DNA of 64,000 bases, taken from assembly GCA_023362775.1 (NCBI GenBank), contig JALMGJ010000008.1, positions 41,596,001-41,660,000 on the forward strand. Direction: 5' to 3'. The position numbers were made by a program, and so were the translations under genes. The stretch's first letter is position 1, and every line of letters begins with the position of its first letter. The notes beneath the pieces are model-generated. The model searched no databases. It was not told the origin of the DNA and was given only the letters and a program-made list of their open reading frames with translations. This DNA comes from Charina bottae. Its lineage: Eukaryota > Chordata > Lepidosauria > Squamata > Charinaidae. This document shows positions 1-11,157 of the stretch, one piece after another.

Positions 1-2393
1 AACTCACCCCCGCCCCTTCCACGCGATTGGCCCCCGCCCGCAAACCCCGCCCCCTGGCTGTCGCACTGAGCGAGGCCCGGCGCGGCAGGGAGGCACTGCT
101 GGCCCGGGACGCGGCGCTGTCGGAGGCGGCGCAGGAGCGGCTGCAGGGGCTGCTGCGGCTGGAGATGGCGCTGCTCCGCGGCATCCAGGTGCTGGGCGAG
201 GGCGTGGGCCCAGGACACGAGCGGCAGGGCGGCGCAGGGCGAAGAGCCGCCTGCTCTCCCCTTGGCCACCTCCGGCTAAGCTCCCCCGGCCGCCGCAGGG
301 CTTGGGTTAGCGGGGGGAGAGGATGCTGAACTGCGGGGTGGGGGGATTGATGGGGCGGGAGGGTGCACCCGGAGGGCCTCCCGCGGCCGCTTCTCCAAGG
401 CGGGTTGCAGAGCGCGCGCTGCGCCCACAGGAACACCTGGTCCCTCCGCTCCCTCCAGCTCCGCCACCAGCCCCAGCAGCGCCGCCCGCCCCGTCCTGCC
501 GCCCGGCAAACCTCCGCCGGCTCCGTCCCCCCGCCGCCACCGCCACCGCCCCGGCCAGGCCCCCTGCGCCTCCCTGCCGCTCGCGTCCCAGGCCTGCGCC
601 CTCGCCCAGCACCTGGATGCCGCGGAGCAGCGCCATCTCCAGCCGCAGCAGCCCCTGAAGCCACTCCTGCGCTGCCTCCGACAGCGCCGCGTCCCGGGCC
701 AGCAGCGCCTCCCTGCCGCGCCGGGCCTCGCAGAGACGGGCCTGAAGGGGCGCAGAGGCCGGAGAGGGAGCCCCTCCTCTCCCCTTCTCTCCCTGCCTCG
801 TCCGCCTGCAGGGAAGGAGGCATGGGTCCCGCCCGGTGAAGAGGGCGCAGCCTTCCGCTCTCCCGCGCCCCAGGTTTTGAGCCGGGCAGAGCGGAGAAGT
901 TGCCCGCGGCAGCCGCTCTAGGAGCCGGCCAACCTCCGCCGCTGGTTCCCAGCGCTTCCCCTTGGACGGGGAGTTCCCTCCCGCCGCCCCCCTCGGAGAG
1001 ACGGGCCTGAAGGGGCGCAGAGGCCAGAGAGGGAGCCCCTCCGTCTCCCCTTCTCTCCCTGCCTCGCCCGCCCGCAGGGAAGGAGGCGCGGGTCCCGCCC
1101 GGTGGAGAGGGTGCAGCCTTCCGCTCTGCCCGGGAACGCCGTGGTGCCCAGCAGAGCCCTCTGCACGTGCTCCGTGACGCTCCCTCCTTCCCGCTGCCTC
1201 TCCTGAGCTGAGCTCCGCAGCCGAGCCTGGGCGTGCGTGTGGGAGGGAAGCCGCCATCAAGGGCTTCCTCGCCGAGTTAGTCTGCTGCCTGCAGGGAGGG
1301 AGGCGGGGGGGGACAGGGCTGGGCGCTGGGGCGGGGGCAGGGGCCGCGGACGGCAGGCCAAAGGGAGATGCCAGGGCGACTGTAGTGACTGGAGGCGGCC
1401 AAGGGGAGAGCAGGCGGCTCTTCGCCCTCGGCGCGGCCAGACGAGCCTCCGGCTGCTGCTTCCTGCGCCCGTGGCCTCTTTGCTGCCGCCGCCGCCCGCC
1501 TCGCCTCTGCCGCTCTCCGCTTCTCCGCAAAGCTCCTGGTTGATCTTACTGTTTCCTTTTCCTCCCCTTCAATACGTTCCAGCAAGCGAGGTGGAAGCGG
1601 AGAGCAGAAGAGGCGGGCAGCGGCAGCAGTGAAGAGGCCACGGGCGCAGGAAGCAGCAGCCGGAGGCCGCCTCGAACCAGGAGCTTTGCGGAGAAGCGGA
1701 GAGCGGCAGAGGCGAGGCGGCCTCCGGCTGCTGCTTCCTGCGCCCGTGGCCTCTGCTGCCGCCACTGCCCGCCAGCAGGAGGGAAGGAGGAGCGGCTGCC
1801 CGCCTCCCTCCGCCCGCCCTGAGGGAACCCACCCGCCCGCCCTGAGGGAACCCACCGGCCGGCCGCCTCGTTTCCCGCCCCCCATCATTTCCTTGGCCCA
1901 ACGCGGACGGGCGGAAGCGTTCTGGGGGGGAGACAACATGGAGGCGGAAGCGGCAGCCCCGCCCGCGCCGAGTGGCGGTAGCGCGGCCCCGCCGCCGCCC
2001 TTTCTCTCCGGATCGGATCCCGGGAAGGCAGTGGGGGGCCTCGCGGAGGGAGGCAAGCAGGCAGGCAAACGGGCGGGCAGGGCGGGTGGGCGGCCCGGAC
2101 CTCCGCTGCCAGACCCGCCCCCCTCGGCGCCTGTGCGGCTCCCCCACGCCCTCCCACCCGCCCCAATAAGTCATGTGATTGGCTCCCGCCCGCAAACCCC
2201 GCCCCCTTCCACGTGATTGGCCCCCGCCCGCAAACCCCGCCCCTTCCACGCGATTGGCTCCCGCCCGCAAACCCAGCCCCCTTCCACGTGATTGGCCCCC
2301 GCCCGCAAACCCAGCCCCCTGGCTCTCGAGCATTTCAAAATGTGCACGAGCATGTCAAAATGGCTCCCGGCATAAAAAGTTTGCCGACCCCTG
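1..2393. mobile_element. GC-rich hAT-A-like element, right part, with scrambled inner duplications
   Basis: The right end (2170-2393) matches the smaller hAT-A copy at 10112-10676: tandem CCAAT/GC-rich units, then TGGCTCCCGGCATAAAAAG and the terminal GCCGACCCCTG. The left edge (1-65) is again such a unit. Between them lies about 2.1 kb of very GC- and CpG-rich DNA full of internal copies: 70-242 is inverted at about 560-730; 731-862 is repeated directly at 995-1128; 1440-1546 is partly inverted at 1621-1721 and partly direct at 1721-1765. One repeated block (70-190) reads as an open, helix-like peptide (EARRGREALLARDAALSEAA and on), which looks host-gene-derived but which I do not recognise. 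The left terminus lies outside the window, so it could also be two nested elements. Confidence 0.55.
2174..2325. repeat. Four tandem 37-38 bp CCAAT/GC-box units in hAT-A
   Basis: Four units starting near 2174, 2213, 2250 and 2288, each containing GATTGGC (inverted CCAAT) followed by CCCGCCCGCAAACCC and a GCCCC tract. The same unit occurs three times at 10496-10605 and about twice at 15685-15756. It is the subterminal repeat of this hAT family. The motif pair resembles NF-Y plus Sp1/KLF sites; any promoter activity is inference. Confidence 0.7.
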
Positions 2394-2723
2394 AACTAAA
2401 AGGACAGGACTTTGATTGCAATGTTGTGAGGGCCATCTTGCCATTTTTTTTTTTTTAACAAATTTTATTAGATTTTAATTTTACATAGATAAAAGTTTGA
2501 AACAGAAAAGAAAATGGAAATACAAATCAAGAAAAAAGAAAAGATAAAAAAGTGTAATAAAGGAAAAAAGAAAAAAAGAAAAAAAGATAAAGCTGAAACA
2601 TAGAATTTGGTCAACTTCCGATTTGTATCTGGTCATGGTATTTTAAAAATTTTATCTTACATGCTAGGTCTATATATAATATTAAAGAATATTTCTTGTC
2701 TATTACATCAATATATATATATT

Positions 2724-5700
2724 TTAATCTTCAAATCCCCATATAAGCTTTGCCCCTCCCGCATCTTGTAAATAGTCAGTTAATGGTTTCCACTCTTTAA
2801 GGAAATAATTATTTAGATTTTCTTTTAATAAACATGTCAGTTTATCATTCTCTGCCATATCCATCAATTTTAACATCCAATCTTGTATCGTAGGCGATAT
2901 CTGGTTTTTCCAATTTTGTGCAAAAATAAGTCTTGCTGCTGTAATCATGTATTGCATAATCCTTGTAAATTGCTTCCCAGGTTGTCCATCAATTATTCCC
3001 AGTAAGAAAAATTCCGGTTTAAATGGAACTCGAATTTGTAATATATTTTGCATCAATGCATGTATTTGAGTCCAAAATTTCTTTGCAGTCTCACATGTCC
3101 ACCACATATGGTAAAAAGACCCCTCTTTTTTTTTACATTTCCAACATAAGTTGGAAACATTTCCATACATTTTAGAAAGTTTTTGTGGGGTCATATACCA
3201 TCTGTACATCATCTTATAAAAGTTTTCTTTTAAATTATAACACAAAGTAAATTTTAACCCTTTGGTCCACATATCTTCCCATTGTTGCATTTGAATATTA
3301 TGGCCAATATTTTTAGCCCATTTAATCATACAGTCTTTAACTTGTTCCTCTACCATTTCACCTTTTAACAATAATTTATACATTTTTGCAATTAGATGAT
3401 CATCTGTCTCACATAGTTGTATCTCAAATTCCGATTTGGTTTGTTCAAATTCAAGGTCTTTCTTATCTAGTTTAAATTTCTCTACGAGCTGCATATATGA
3501 AAGCCATTGAAAACTGTATCCCTCTGATACCAATTCTTCCATTGATTTAATTATATATTGTCCTTGTTCTTTCTTTAAAAAGTCTTTGTAGGTTAACCAT
3601 TTATCTTTATTTCTTACTTCTGTTCTGTAAAATGCTTCTTGTGTAGAAATCCATAAGGGTCTTTTATGACATAAGATTAATTTATATTTATTCCAGATTC
3701 TTAATAAGGATCTTCTAATATAATGGTTTTTAAAGTCCACATTAACTTTAACTTTATCGTACCACAAATATCCATGCCATCCATATCTTAATTCATGTCC
3801 TTCCAAATTCAATAATTTTTCATTTTTCAAAACTATCCATTCTTTAATCCAAACCAAGCAACAAGCAGCATAATATAATTTCAAATCCGGTAGACCTAGT
3901 CCTCCTCTTTCTTTAGAGTCTTGCAAGACTTTATATTTTACTCTTGGTTTTTTCCCTTGCCAAATAAACTTAGAAATATCTCGCTGCCATTGTTTAAAAG
4001 GTTCTTCTGATGCCAATATAGGTAGTGTTTGAAAAAGATATAAAATTCTTGGCAAAACATTCATTTTAATTGCTGAAATTCTACCTAATAATGATAATTG
4101 CAGTTTTTCCCAATGTTCCAAATCTTTTTTAATATCCATCCAAAGTGGAATATAATTATTCTTAAACAGCTTAACATTTTTAGTTGTTAAATATACTCCC
4201 AAATATTTTACTTTTTCTTCCATTGAATATCCTGTTATTTCTTTCCATTTCTCTTGTTGGTGGTAATCCATATTTTTGGTCAAAACTTTTGTCTTCTGTA
4301 AATTCACTTTGAACCCTGCTAGCGACCCAAAGTCTTTTAGTTTCTGTATTAATATTTCAATTCCTTCTATTGGATTCTCCAAAGTAATGACTAGGTCGTC
4401 AGCAAATGCTCTTAGTTTATAAACTTCTTTTTTAACTTTAATACCATGGATACCATCATCTTGTCTAATATCTCTAAGTAAAACCTCTAATACCAATATA
4501 AACAAAAGTGGAGATAATGGACAACCTTGTCTAGTACCTTTTTGTATTTCACATGGCTTACTAAATTCACCATTAACAATTATTTTGGCAAATTGTGGAG
4601 TATATATTGATTTAATCCATTTTATAAAATTTCCTCCAAAATTCATATTTTCCAAAACTTTGAACATAAAAGGCCAATTTAAGTTGTCAAAGGCTTTTTC
4701 AGCATCAATAAATATCAAGGCAGCTTGTTTATCATAGTGTTGATCCAAATATTCAATTACGTCTACTATGTTTCGGACATTGTCATGAATTTGCCTCTTG
4801 GGTAGAAAACCAGCTTGGTCTTGATGAATAAAATCCTTAAGTATATTCTTCATTCTTTCTGCTAATATCGTTGTAAATATCTTATAGTCATTATTCAATA
4901 AAGATATTGGTCTGTAATTTTTAGTTAATGTTAAATCCTGTTGTTCTTTGGGTATCAATGTTATATGTGCTTCTTTCCAAGTTTCAGGCATAATTCCTGT
5001 TTCCAAAATAGAATTCATAGTCTTCTGCAAAGGTAAACATAAATCCTCTTCAAAACATTTATAGTAGGCTGCTGACAATCCATCCGGTCCAGGAGCTTTT
5101 CCACTACTAATTTTCTTAAAAGCTTTTATCAATTCTTCTTTTGTTATAACATTATTTAATGTCAATCTTTGTTGGTCATTAAGAACAGTTAGTTTTTGTT
5201 TATTCAAATATTCTTCAATCTCATCCAAGTTGACATCTTGTTTTTTATATAATTTAGAATAATAGTCATGAAAGGTTTTTTGAATGTCCATATTATTCAC
5301 CAGAGTTTTTCCTTCATGTTGAATATTAGTAATCAAATTCTTTTGTCTTTGTTTCCTCAATTTATAAGCCAGCCATCTACCTGGTTTATTTGCATATTCA
5401 AAATATTTTTGTTTTGTAAATTTCATTTGAGTCTCTATCTCTTGAGTTAATATCATTGATATTTGCTTTTGTAGAAATTTAATTTGAGTGAGCAAAGTGT
5501 CATCCATTGGTTTATCTCTCAAATCTAACTCTTTACTTTTAATTTCATCTAAAATCAATTGAATTCTTTTTTGTTTTTTCTTCCTCATTTGAGCATTGTA
5601 TTGAATAAAATAACCCCTCATATATGCTTTACTGGCTTCCCATACAGTTTGAATATTAGTCCCTTTGTTCAAATTAAATTGAAAATATTCTCTTAATTTT

Positions 5701-6484
5701 TTTTGCATACATCAACTACATCATTATTCCGTAGTAGTGACTCATTCAATCTCCATCTAAATACATTCCGTTTCCCTTTAAGAGTCAACATTACTGGATT
5801 ATGATCTGATAAAGTCTTAGGTAATATATCGACTTTGTTAATATCCATCATCAAATTTTTAGATATCAAAATCATATCTATTCTAGAATGTGATTTAAAT
5901 CTCTCTGAATAATATGTAAATTCTCTGGAAGTCCCATTCATACATCTCCAAATGTCTTGTAAATCCAACATCTCTTTCAAATCGAAAAATGTTTGTGGCA
6001 ATTTTCCCTGTGTTTGCTTCACTTCTTTTTGTGACTGTCTATCCAATCTGGGGTAAATTACCCCATTCCAATCCCCCATAAAACACCAATTGTCATAAGT
6101 TAAGTCCAAAAGTTTATCCATCAGGTTTTTATAAAATACTCCTTTATCCATATTCGGTGCATAAAGTCCAACTATCAGTGTTTTAGTTCCTTGTATGTTA
6201 ATTTCTACTACAATGTATCGACCCTCTTCATCAGCTAATATCAATTTTGGGTTTAACTTTGGTTGTACATATAAGACTACCCCTTTAGTTTTTTTATATC
6301 CAGCCGAAATAAATTCTTCTCCAAGCTGTTTTTGAATCAAATATTTAGTATCTTTTTTACAAATATGAGTCTCTTGTAAACAACTTATGTCCAATTTCTG
6401 TTTTTTCAAAAAATGAAATATCTTTCTTCTTTTTTGTGGAGCATTGGCTCCATTAATATTCCATGTCAGATATTTAAGTTCCAT
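2724..6484 (-). pseudogene. L1 ORF2 (endonuclease + reverse transcriptase), one frame break
   Basis: Bicistronic L1 replication protein, about 1257 codons over two frames. 5693-6484 encodes the endonuclease: WNINGANA at the start, LQETHI, GDWNGV, SDHNPV, all expected catalytic-core motifs. 2724-5708 encodes the reverse transcriptase with GPDGLSAAYY, LIPK, PISLLN, GTRQGCPLSP and the active-site FADD, and a C-terminal Cys-rich motif CWKCKKKEGSFYHMWWTC. The two parts overlap at 5693-5708 in an A8 run (minus strand), where a one-base length change is the only lesion I see. It could be a real mutation or an assembly error in a homopolymer. Confidence 0.88.
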
Positions 6485-6498
6485 TGGTGTTTTATTCT

Positions 6499-7254
6499 TT
6501 AAAATCCCTTTGTTAAGTCCACACCTGTAGCTCCTTTCTCAGATAGATCTTCAGTCTTCTCTTTGTCTTTCGATGTTTCTCCTCCTTTTGTCAATTCTCC
6601 TTCTGGTAAACCCATTTCTTTCTTGTATTTCTCTAAAAAAGCTTTTGCTTTTAAAATGGAAGTTATTTTGAATCTCTGTCCTTTAAACTCAAACGATACG
6701 CCTTCCAATTTTTCCCATCTGAATGAAATACTATGTTGCCTTAATTTGTCTGTAAGGAAAGAATAGTCTTTTCTTTTCCTAATTATTCTCAAGGGAATTT
6801 CTTTTAATACAATTATTTCCTTCCCTTCTATATTTAATCTAGTATTATAATGCTTCCTTAAGATTTGCTCTTTTGTCACTTTTCTTACGAAATATATCAA
6901 TATGTCTCTAGGGACTTTTCTTTCCTTAGCATAACGTGAGTTTACTCTAAATATCTTGTCTATCTCCAAATCTAAATCTTGTTCTCTTGTCTCCAAAAAT
7001 TTAGCTAATTCAAAAGTCATCCTTTCTCTCACATTTTCATCTACTTGTTCTGGAATTGCTCTAAATCTCAAGATGTGCTCCTTCTCTCTCATTTCTGCTA
7101 AAGCTGTGATATCTAGATTATGTTCAATCTCTTTAATAGCATATTCTGATTTATCTTCTAATTTTTGCATCTGGCTTTGCGTATCTTTAAGTTCTCCTGA
7201 CAGAGAATTGACCACTTCCTTAACTGTTTGAATTTCTTTTTTTAAAAGAAAAAA
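6499..7254 (-). pseudogene. L1 ORF1 protein, N-terminally truncated
   Basis: About 251 codons remain. The N-terminal part (KKEIQTVKEVVNSLSGELK onward) is a heptad-like coiled coil, followed by the RRM-like and C-terminal domain region (ILRFRAIPEQ, IYFVRK, RRWEK-like positions) of the L1 ORF1 RNA-binding chaperone, then a charged Lys/Glu tail. In vertebrates this protein trimerises and coats L1 RNA. The usual N-terminus is missing because reverse transcription stopped here, so it is not a functional copy. It ends 14 bp before the ORF2 start, the normal L1 arrangement. Confidence 0.85.
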
Positions 7255-7265
7255 TTGCCATTTTT

Positions 7266-7400
7266 GTAACCCCCTCCAACACAATTGCTCGGAATGATTA
7301 TGTACGTGTGAATCAGGACAAACTGAATCTATGGAACACGTTCTTCTTCAGTGTTAATTTTATAAAGACATTATAAAGTGCTCTTATTACCCTAATATTA
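7266..7400 (+). mobile_element. Remnant of a LINE ORF2 C-terminus, split by L1
   Basis: The plus strand reads CESGQTESMEHVLLQC then FYKDIIKCSY, the kind of Cys/His-containing tail found near the end of non-LTR ORF2 proteins. The L1 target duplication interrupts it. The family cannot be told from this length. Confidence 0.4.
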
Positions 7401-7402
7401 CC

Positions 7403-7468
<66 letters not shown>
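7403..7468. repeat. (TA)n(CA)n microsatellite
   Basis: About 25 TA units followed by seven CA units, directly at the end of the minus-strand SINE tail, as is common for SINE-seeded microsatellites. Confidence 0.95.
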
Positions 7469-7790
7469 GTTCAATTGTGTCTGATTCTCGGATACTGCCT
7501 GGACAAGTCCCTGCAGTTTTCTTGGCAAGGTTTTTCAGAAGTGGTTTGCCATTGTCTCCTTCCTAGGGCTGAGAGAAAGTGACTGGCCCAAAGTCACCCA
7601 GCCGGCTTTCATGCCTCAGGCAGGACTAGAATTCTCAGTCTCCTGGTTTGCCATTGCCTCCTTCCTAGGGCTGAGAGAAAGTGACTGGCCCAAAGTCACC
7701 CAGCCGGCTTTCATGCCTCAGGCAGGACTAGAACTCAGGGTCTCCTGGTTTCTAGCCTGGTGCCTTAACCAGTACACCAAACTGGCTCTC
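7469..7790 (-). mobile_element. Sauria-type SINE, internal unit duplicated
   Basis: tRNA-derived squamate SINE in reverse. The head is at the right (GCCAGTTTGGTGTACTGG in minus orientation, then GTTAAGGCACCAGGCTAGAAA) and the B-box-like AGTTCTAGTCCTGCC follows. The body unit with CCTAGGGCTGAG (plus) occurs twice. The tail has AACTGCAGGGACTTGTCCAG, a variant different from the copy at 36053. Confidence 0.8.
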
Positions 7791-7814
7791 TATATAATAC
7801 AATAATATTACCCT

Positions 7815-8195
7815 AATAGAGACCCCAGTGGTGTGTACCCATCCTGTTAGATCTGGCAGGAGAGGCATGCTCCAGGTCCCATCTGCGAGAGGGTCATCTG
7901 TCAGCCTTTTCTGCCGTGGTGCCTGCCCTCTGGAACATCATCCCCCCAGAAATTAGATTTGCCCCGACCCTGCTGGCCTTTTGCAGGGTTCTAAGGCCCT
8001 GACAGCATGGGCGAGCCTGTGTCCTGGCTTGTTTGAGTGTTTGTGAGTCTTCTCGGCTGCTATTTTTATGTCATTTTTGTTCTTTTTAATTCTGGTTGTT
8101 TTTTACTGTTTTCATTCTCTTTTAATTGTGAACCGCCCAGAGTCATGTATGTGAGATGGGTGGCCTATAAATAATAAATAAATAATATTCACAGA
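7815..8195 (+). mobile_element. L2/CR1-like LINE 3' end
   Basis: Decayed ORF2 end (GCCGTGGTGCCTGCCCTCTGGAACATC resembles the APALWNILP region of L2-like proteins) followed by a T-rich 3' UTR and the conserved tail AACCGCCCAGAGTC ... GGCCTATAAATAATAAATAA. Confidence 0.65.
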
Positions 8196-8291
8196 TCACC
8201 AGGTGGCACAGGTCAAGTCTCTGTTTATTAATTACTCTTGCACAACGCTCCCTCCGTAACATATAAAATCACCGTATTTTGCACACTAGTG

Positions 8292-8519
8292 CAGGACTTT
8301 CCAAACTGTGTGTCGCGACACAGTACTGTGTCGCCTGGGGGCCCCAGGTGTGTCGCGTGACAACCCGGAAGCGCTGATGGCGGGCCATCAGCACTTCCGG
8401 ATTGTTGCGCGACAAACCAGGACGCCGCTTCCGGGGTTTTGCGCACCACAGAGGCGCTTCCAGGGTTTTGTGCACCAGCCGTTGGTGTGTCGCCAACGGC
8501 AAAAGTTTGGAAAGCCCTG
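8292..8519. mobile_element. hAT-B non-autonomous element
   Basis: Terminal inverted repeats CAGGACTTTCCAAAC and GTTTGGAAAGCCCTG, with TGTGTCGC motifs next to them and a GC-rich core. Exact 8-bp target duplication CACTAGTG at 8284-8291 and 8520-8527, diagnostic of the hAT superfamily. No transposase. Confidence 0.88.
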
Positions 8520-9556
8520 CACTAGTGTGTAAAATCCATCAGAACTTGACAGCTGACAAGAGTCCTTAAATGAGGACCACACCCATATTTTTACACCCTT
8601 GTTATTATTGTTTAAGTTTAGCTCATTTATCATTCTATTATTTGGATTTCTATCCAATATTCTATTTTCACCTCATCATTTTAATAGTTTCAGTATTAAT
8701 ATTAATCAGAATCTTTACTGTACAGTTTGTAACACTACATAGCATCTTGTTAGTAATGTCAGCTTTTAGGCATCTTTCATAATTTACATCTCAATGACTC
8801 GACTCTTACTGTTGGAATGGTTGTAATACTTTTATGCTTTCATGTTGCCTTATGCTGGTCTGTGACCAAAATAGAATTTGAATTTGAGTAAGTGGAAAAG
8901 AGGGTATTAGGAATCTCAAGAAGAAATTTCTAGCAACTGAAAGGCAATACCCCTGATGCTTCAGGAGGAATGAGGAAAGGATGCCCAGGGAGACATAAAA
9001 TCAATGTTAGTCAACATCACCCTTTATTAGACCAATTATCTATTGTAAATGTATATTCTGTTCAAAATGCTTTATAGTCCTAAATTTCTCTCAAAGAATT
9101 CTCAGAGCTGTAATTTGTAGGACAGCAGAAATTTTTCTCCAAAATTTCTCCCCAATGCAGACACATGCAGAAATATAATGCCAGGTTTCTTCTAACTGAC
9201 AATACTTCTGGCTGTATTCACTCAACACAATAAATCACCATGTGTTTGGAGGCACTTCAGCTAATGTTAGTACACAGACCCAGTCATCACAGATTACAAC
9301 CCATGGTTTATATCTTAGTGTACTGTACGTACTCAAGCCTTATGGTTTACTCAACAAACCATGGTTCAGACAAACGGTAGCTCAGTGTGTAGTGTGAACC
9401 CAGCCTATGCCTGTGATGCAGATACACCACAAACGTCTCTCGCTAATTTTCAGTCTTGTGAAATAATTGTTTTGTTCTTAATCTTAAAAATGGGAAACTG
9501 TAGCTGAAGCATATGATCATCTCTGCCAGATATAATGGGTAGAGGGAGAATCTCAC

Positions 9557-9697
9557 ATTTGCAATCCCGGCTCTGGGGGTTGCTGTAGGAGCCACGCCCG
9601 CAGTCAGAAACACAAAGGCCTTTCTGAAGAAATGTAGTGGAATTACAAACTTGGCATCTGCTGGAACTGTCACACTCCAAGCATCCCTTGGGGCAAG
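9557..9697 (-). CDS. FRAS1: FRAS1 exon E12: last furin-like repeat
   Basis: 141 bp, 47 codons. Acceptor TTATACTAG then CTTGCCCCA; ends GATTGCAAAT before GTGAGAT. Begins ACPKGCLECDSSSRC and ends SNPQSRDCK; eight cysteines; NST is a possible sequon. The ACP start rather than CH resembles the final furin repeat of FRAS1, after which the CSPG-repeat region begins. That next exon is not seen between here and position 1. Confidence 0.92.
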
Positions 9698-11013
9698 CTA
9701 GTATAAAAGGAAAAGTGAGTAAGATGCTATGATAGGCATTCTTTAACTCAGAAAACAAGGTCACTGTTATGTAACTACTTTATTGATGGTCAATGATACT
9801 TAAGTCCGAACACACTCTTGGTGTTGTTGAAATCCAATGGCTAATTTTAGAAGCCACACTCTTTTCTTTGCCATCAAATATCAACAATGGGATGTTGACA
9901 AGCTGAGAAAAGGGGAGGTGGGCTGGTGTACCTGCATAAAGCCTCCTCAGCTTCCTCACTCATTATCAGGAGGAGTCTTACGCCAGCCTTTCCTGCTCTG
10001 TGCCCCAAATGCTTGAAAATGCAATTCCTAACTAGCGCATATTAGCTAGGACTTGGAGTTAAAACTCCATCACATATGGAGGGTAGAAGGATGGGGATCC
10101 TCCATCTAGCCCAGGGGTCGGCAAACCGCGGCTCGCGAGCCACATGCGGCTCTTTGGCCCCTTGAGTGTGGCTCTTCCCCAGGCAGGCGTGGCGGGCGTG
10201 GCAGGGGCAGGCGCGGCAGCGGGCGTGGCGGGGGCAGGCGCGGCAGTGGGCATGGCGGGGGCAGGCGCGGCAGCGGGCATGGTGTTCGTGGTGGGGCAGG
10301 CGCGGCAGCAGGCATGGTGTGCGTGGCGGGGGCAGGCGTGGCAGCAGGCATGGTGTGCGTGGTGGGGGCAGGCGCGGCAGCAGGCATGGTGTGTGTGGCA
10401 GGGGCAGGCGCGGCAGCGGGCGTGGCGGGGCAGGCGCGGCAGTGGGCATGGTGTGCGTGGCAGGGGCAGGCGCGGCAGCAGGCCCTAAGTGTGCACGATT
10501 GGCCCCCACCCGCAAACCCCACCCCCTTCCACGCGATTGGCCCCCGCCCGCAAACCCCACCCCCTTCCACGTGATTGGCTCCCACCCTCAAACCCCGCCC
10601 CCTGGCCCTCGAGTGATATTATAAATTTTATAAATGTCAAAATGGCTCCTGGTATAAAAAAGTTTGCCGACCCCTGATATAGCCTAATCATTATCTTCTC
10701 CAAAAGTCTGTAAAGATATCATGCTCTGAATTTGCTTAACTATTGAGCTGTCATTCCAACCACACAACAGAATACAAAGTAAAATAAGTAAGAGAGGACT
10801 TCTACCAAAGTAGTTCCTATGACACCTTCTGCAAATCAATTAAAAAAAAGGGAGGGGGTTGTTTTTGTTTAAATGAAGCATGACTGTTGGAATAACGATT
10901 CTGTCCCAATGGGTGAAATCTCTGATGTGTACTTCTTCTGCATTTTTTTTAATTTACTCAGATTGCTCTGGACATTCAAGCAAGTTTAACTTTTAATCCC
11001 CGAATTCATTTAC
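9698..11013 (-). other. FRAS1 intron E11-E12
   Basis: 1316 bp. Contains the hAT-A element 10112-10676; 9698-10103 and 10685-11013 show nothing recognisable. Confidence 0.7.
10112..10676. mobile_element. hAT-A non-autonomous element with internal VNTR
   Basis: Ends CAGGGGTCGGCAAAC and GTTTGCCGACCCCTG are inverted repeats. Flanks ATCTAGCC (10104-10111) and ATATAGCC (10677-10684) form an 8-bp target duplication with one mismatch. 10180-10485 is a GC-rich minisatellite of GGCAGGCGCGGCAGCGGGCATGG-like units of roughly 18-36 bp; 10496-10605 holds three CCAAT/GC-box units. Confidence 0.88.
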
Positions 11014-11157
11014 CTAGGCATATCTGCCCTTCGTGGTCTCCATAGTACTGCTTTCCACAAGACAAGACACACTGTGATTCCAGGAGGAGGAATGGAGCCT
11101 GGCAGCGCACACATTTGCCAGGGCCGTCACACTGGAGGCAGTGGTCATCATCGCATC
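11014..11157 (-). CDS. FRAS1: FRAS1 exon E11: furin-like repeat
   Basis: 144 bp, 48 codons. Acceptor GGGCTTTTCAG then GATGCGATG; ends ATATGCCTAG before GTAAATG. Begins RCDDDHCLQCDGPGKC and ends GDHEGQICL; eight cysteines with the first spacing lengthened by one residue (C-x4-C). It is not visible as an ATG-started ORF; the assignment rests on acceptor, donor, phase and the cysteine pattern. Confidence 0.92.
   Translation of the reverse strand, partial: DAMMTTASSVTALANVCAARLHSSSWNHSVSCLVESSTMETTKGRYA

Larger units (their letters stand above)
2449..7254 (-). mobile_element. L1 LINE, 5'-truncated in ORF1, nearly complete
   Basis: Non-LTR retrotransposon inserted on the minus strand. The 3' end is at the T run (2444-2456), followed inward by an A/T-rich 3' UTR, ORF2 (2724-6484) and ORF1 (6499-7254). 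A direct repeat TTGCCATTTTT at 2438-2448 and 7255-7265 looks like the target-site duplication, so the element starts inside ORF1; the ORF1 start codon and first residues come from flanking DNA. Lack of other stops and one frame break suggest a recent insertion. Domain content (apurinic-like endonuclease, reverse transcriptase, C-terminal Cys/His motif, ORF1 coiled coil and RNA-binding region) is that of vertebrate L1. Confidence 0.9.
1..9556 (-). other. FRAS1 downstream intron (partial)
   Basis: Holds the GC-rich hAT-like block, L1, SINE, L2 tail and one hAT copy described separately. The stretch 8528-9556 is AT-rich and shows no gene, exon or recognisable repeat. No CSPG-type exon was seen, so the intron after E12 is at least 9.5 kb. 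Confidence 0.6.

Noticed and set aside
307..1530. Long minus-strand open frame of about 400 codons in the GC-rich block
   Set aside because: GC-rich DNA has few stops; the translation is low-complexity, overlaps open frames on both strands and spans scrambled duplications. Only the short repeated peptide block deserves attention.
1..2170. CpG island acting as promoter of a host gene
   Set aside because: High GC and CpG are there, but the edges are transposon sequence and no first exon can be supported. Left as possible captured DNA.
1277..2333. Further GC-rich open frames (263 and 254 codons)
   Set aside because: Low-complexity Arg/Ala/Pro/Gly sequence running through tandem CCAAT/GC units and hAT ends; no domain recognised.
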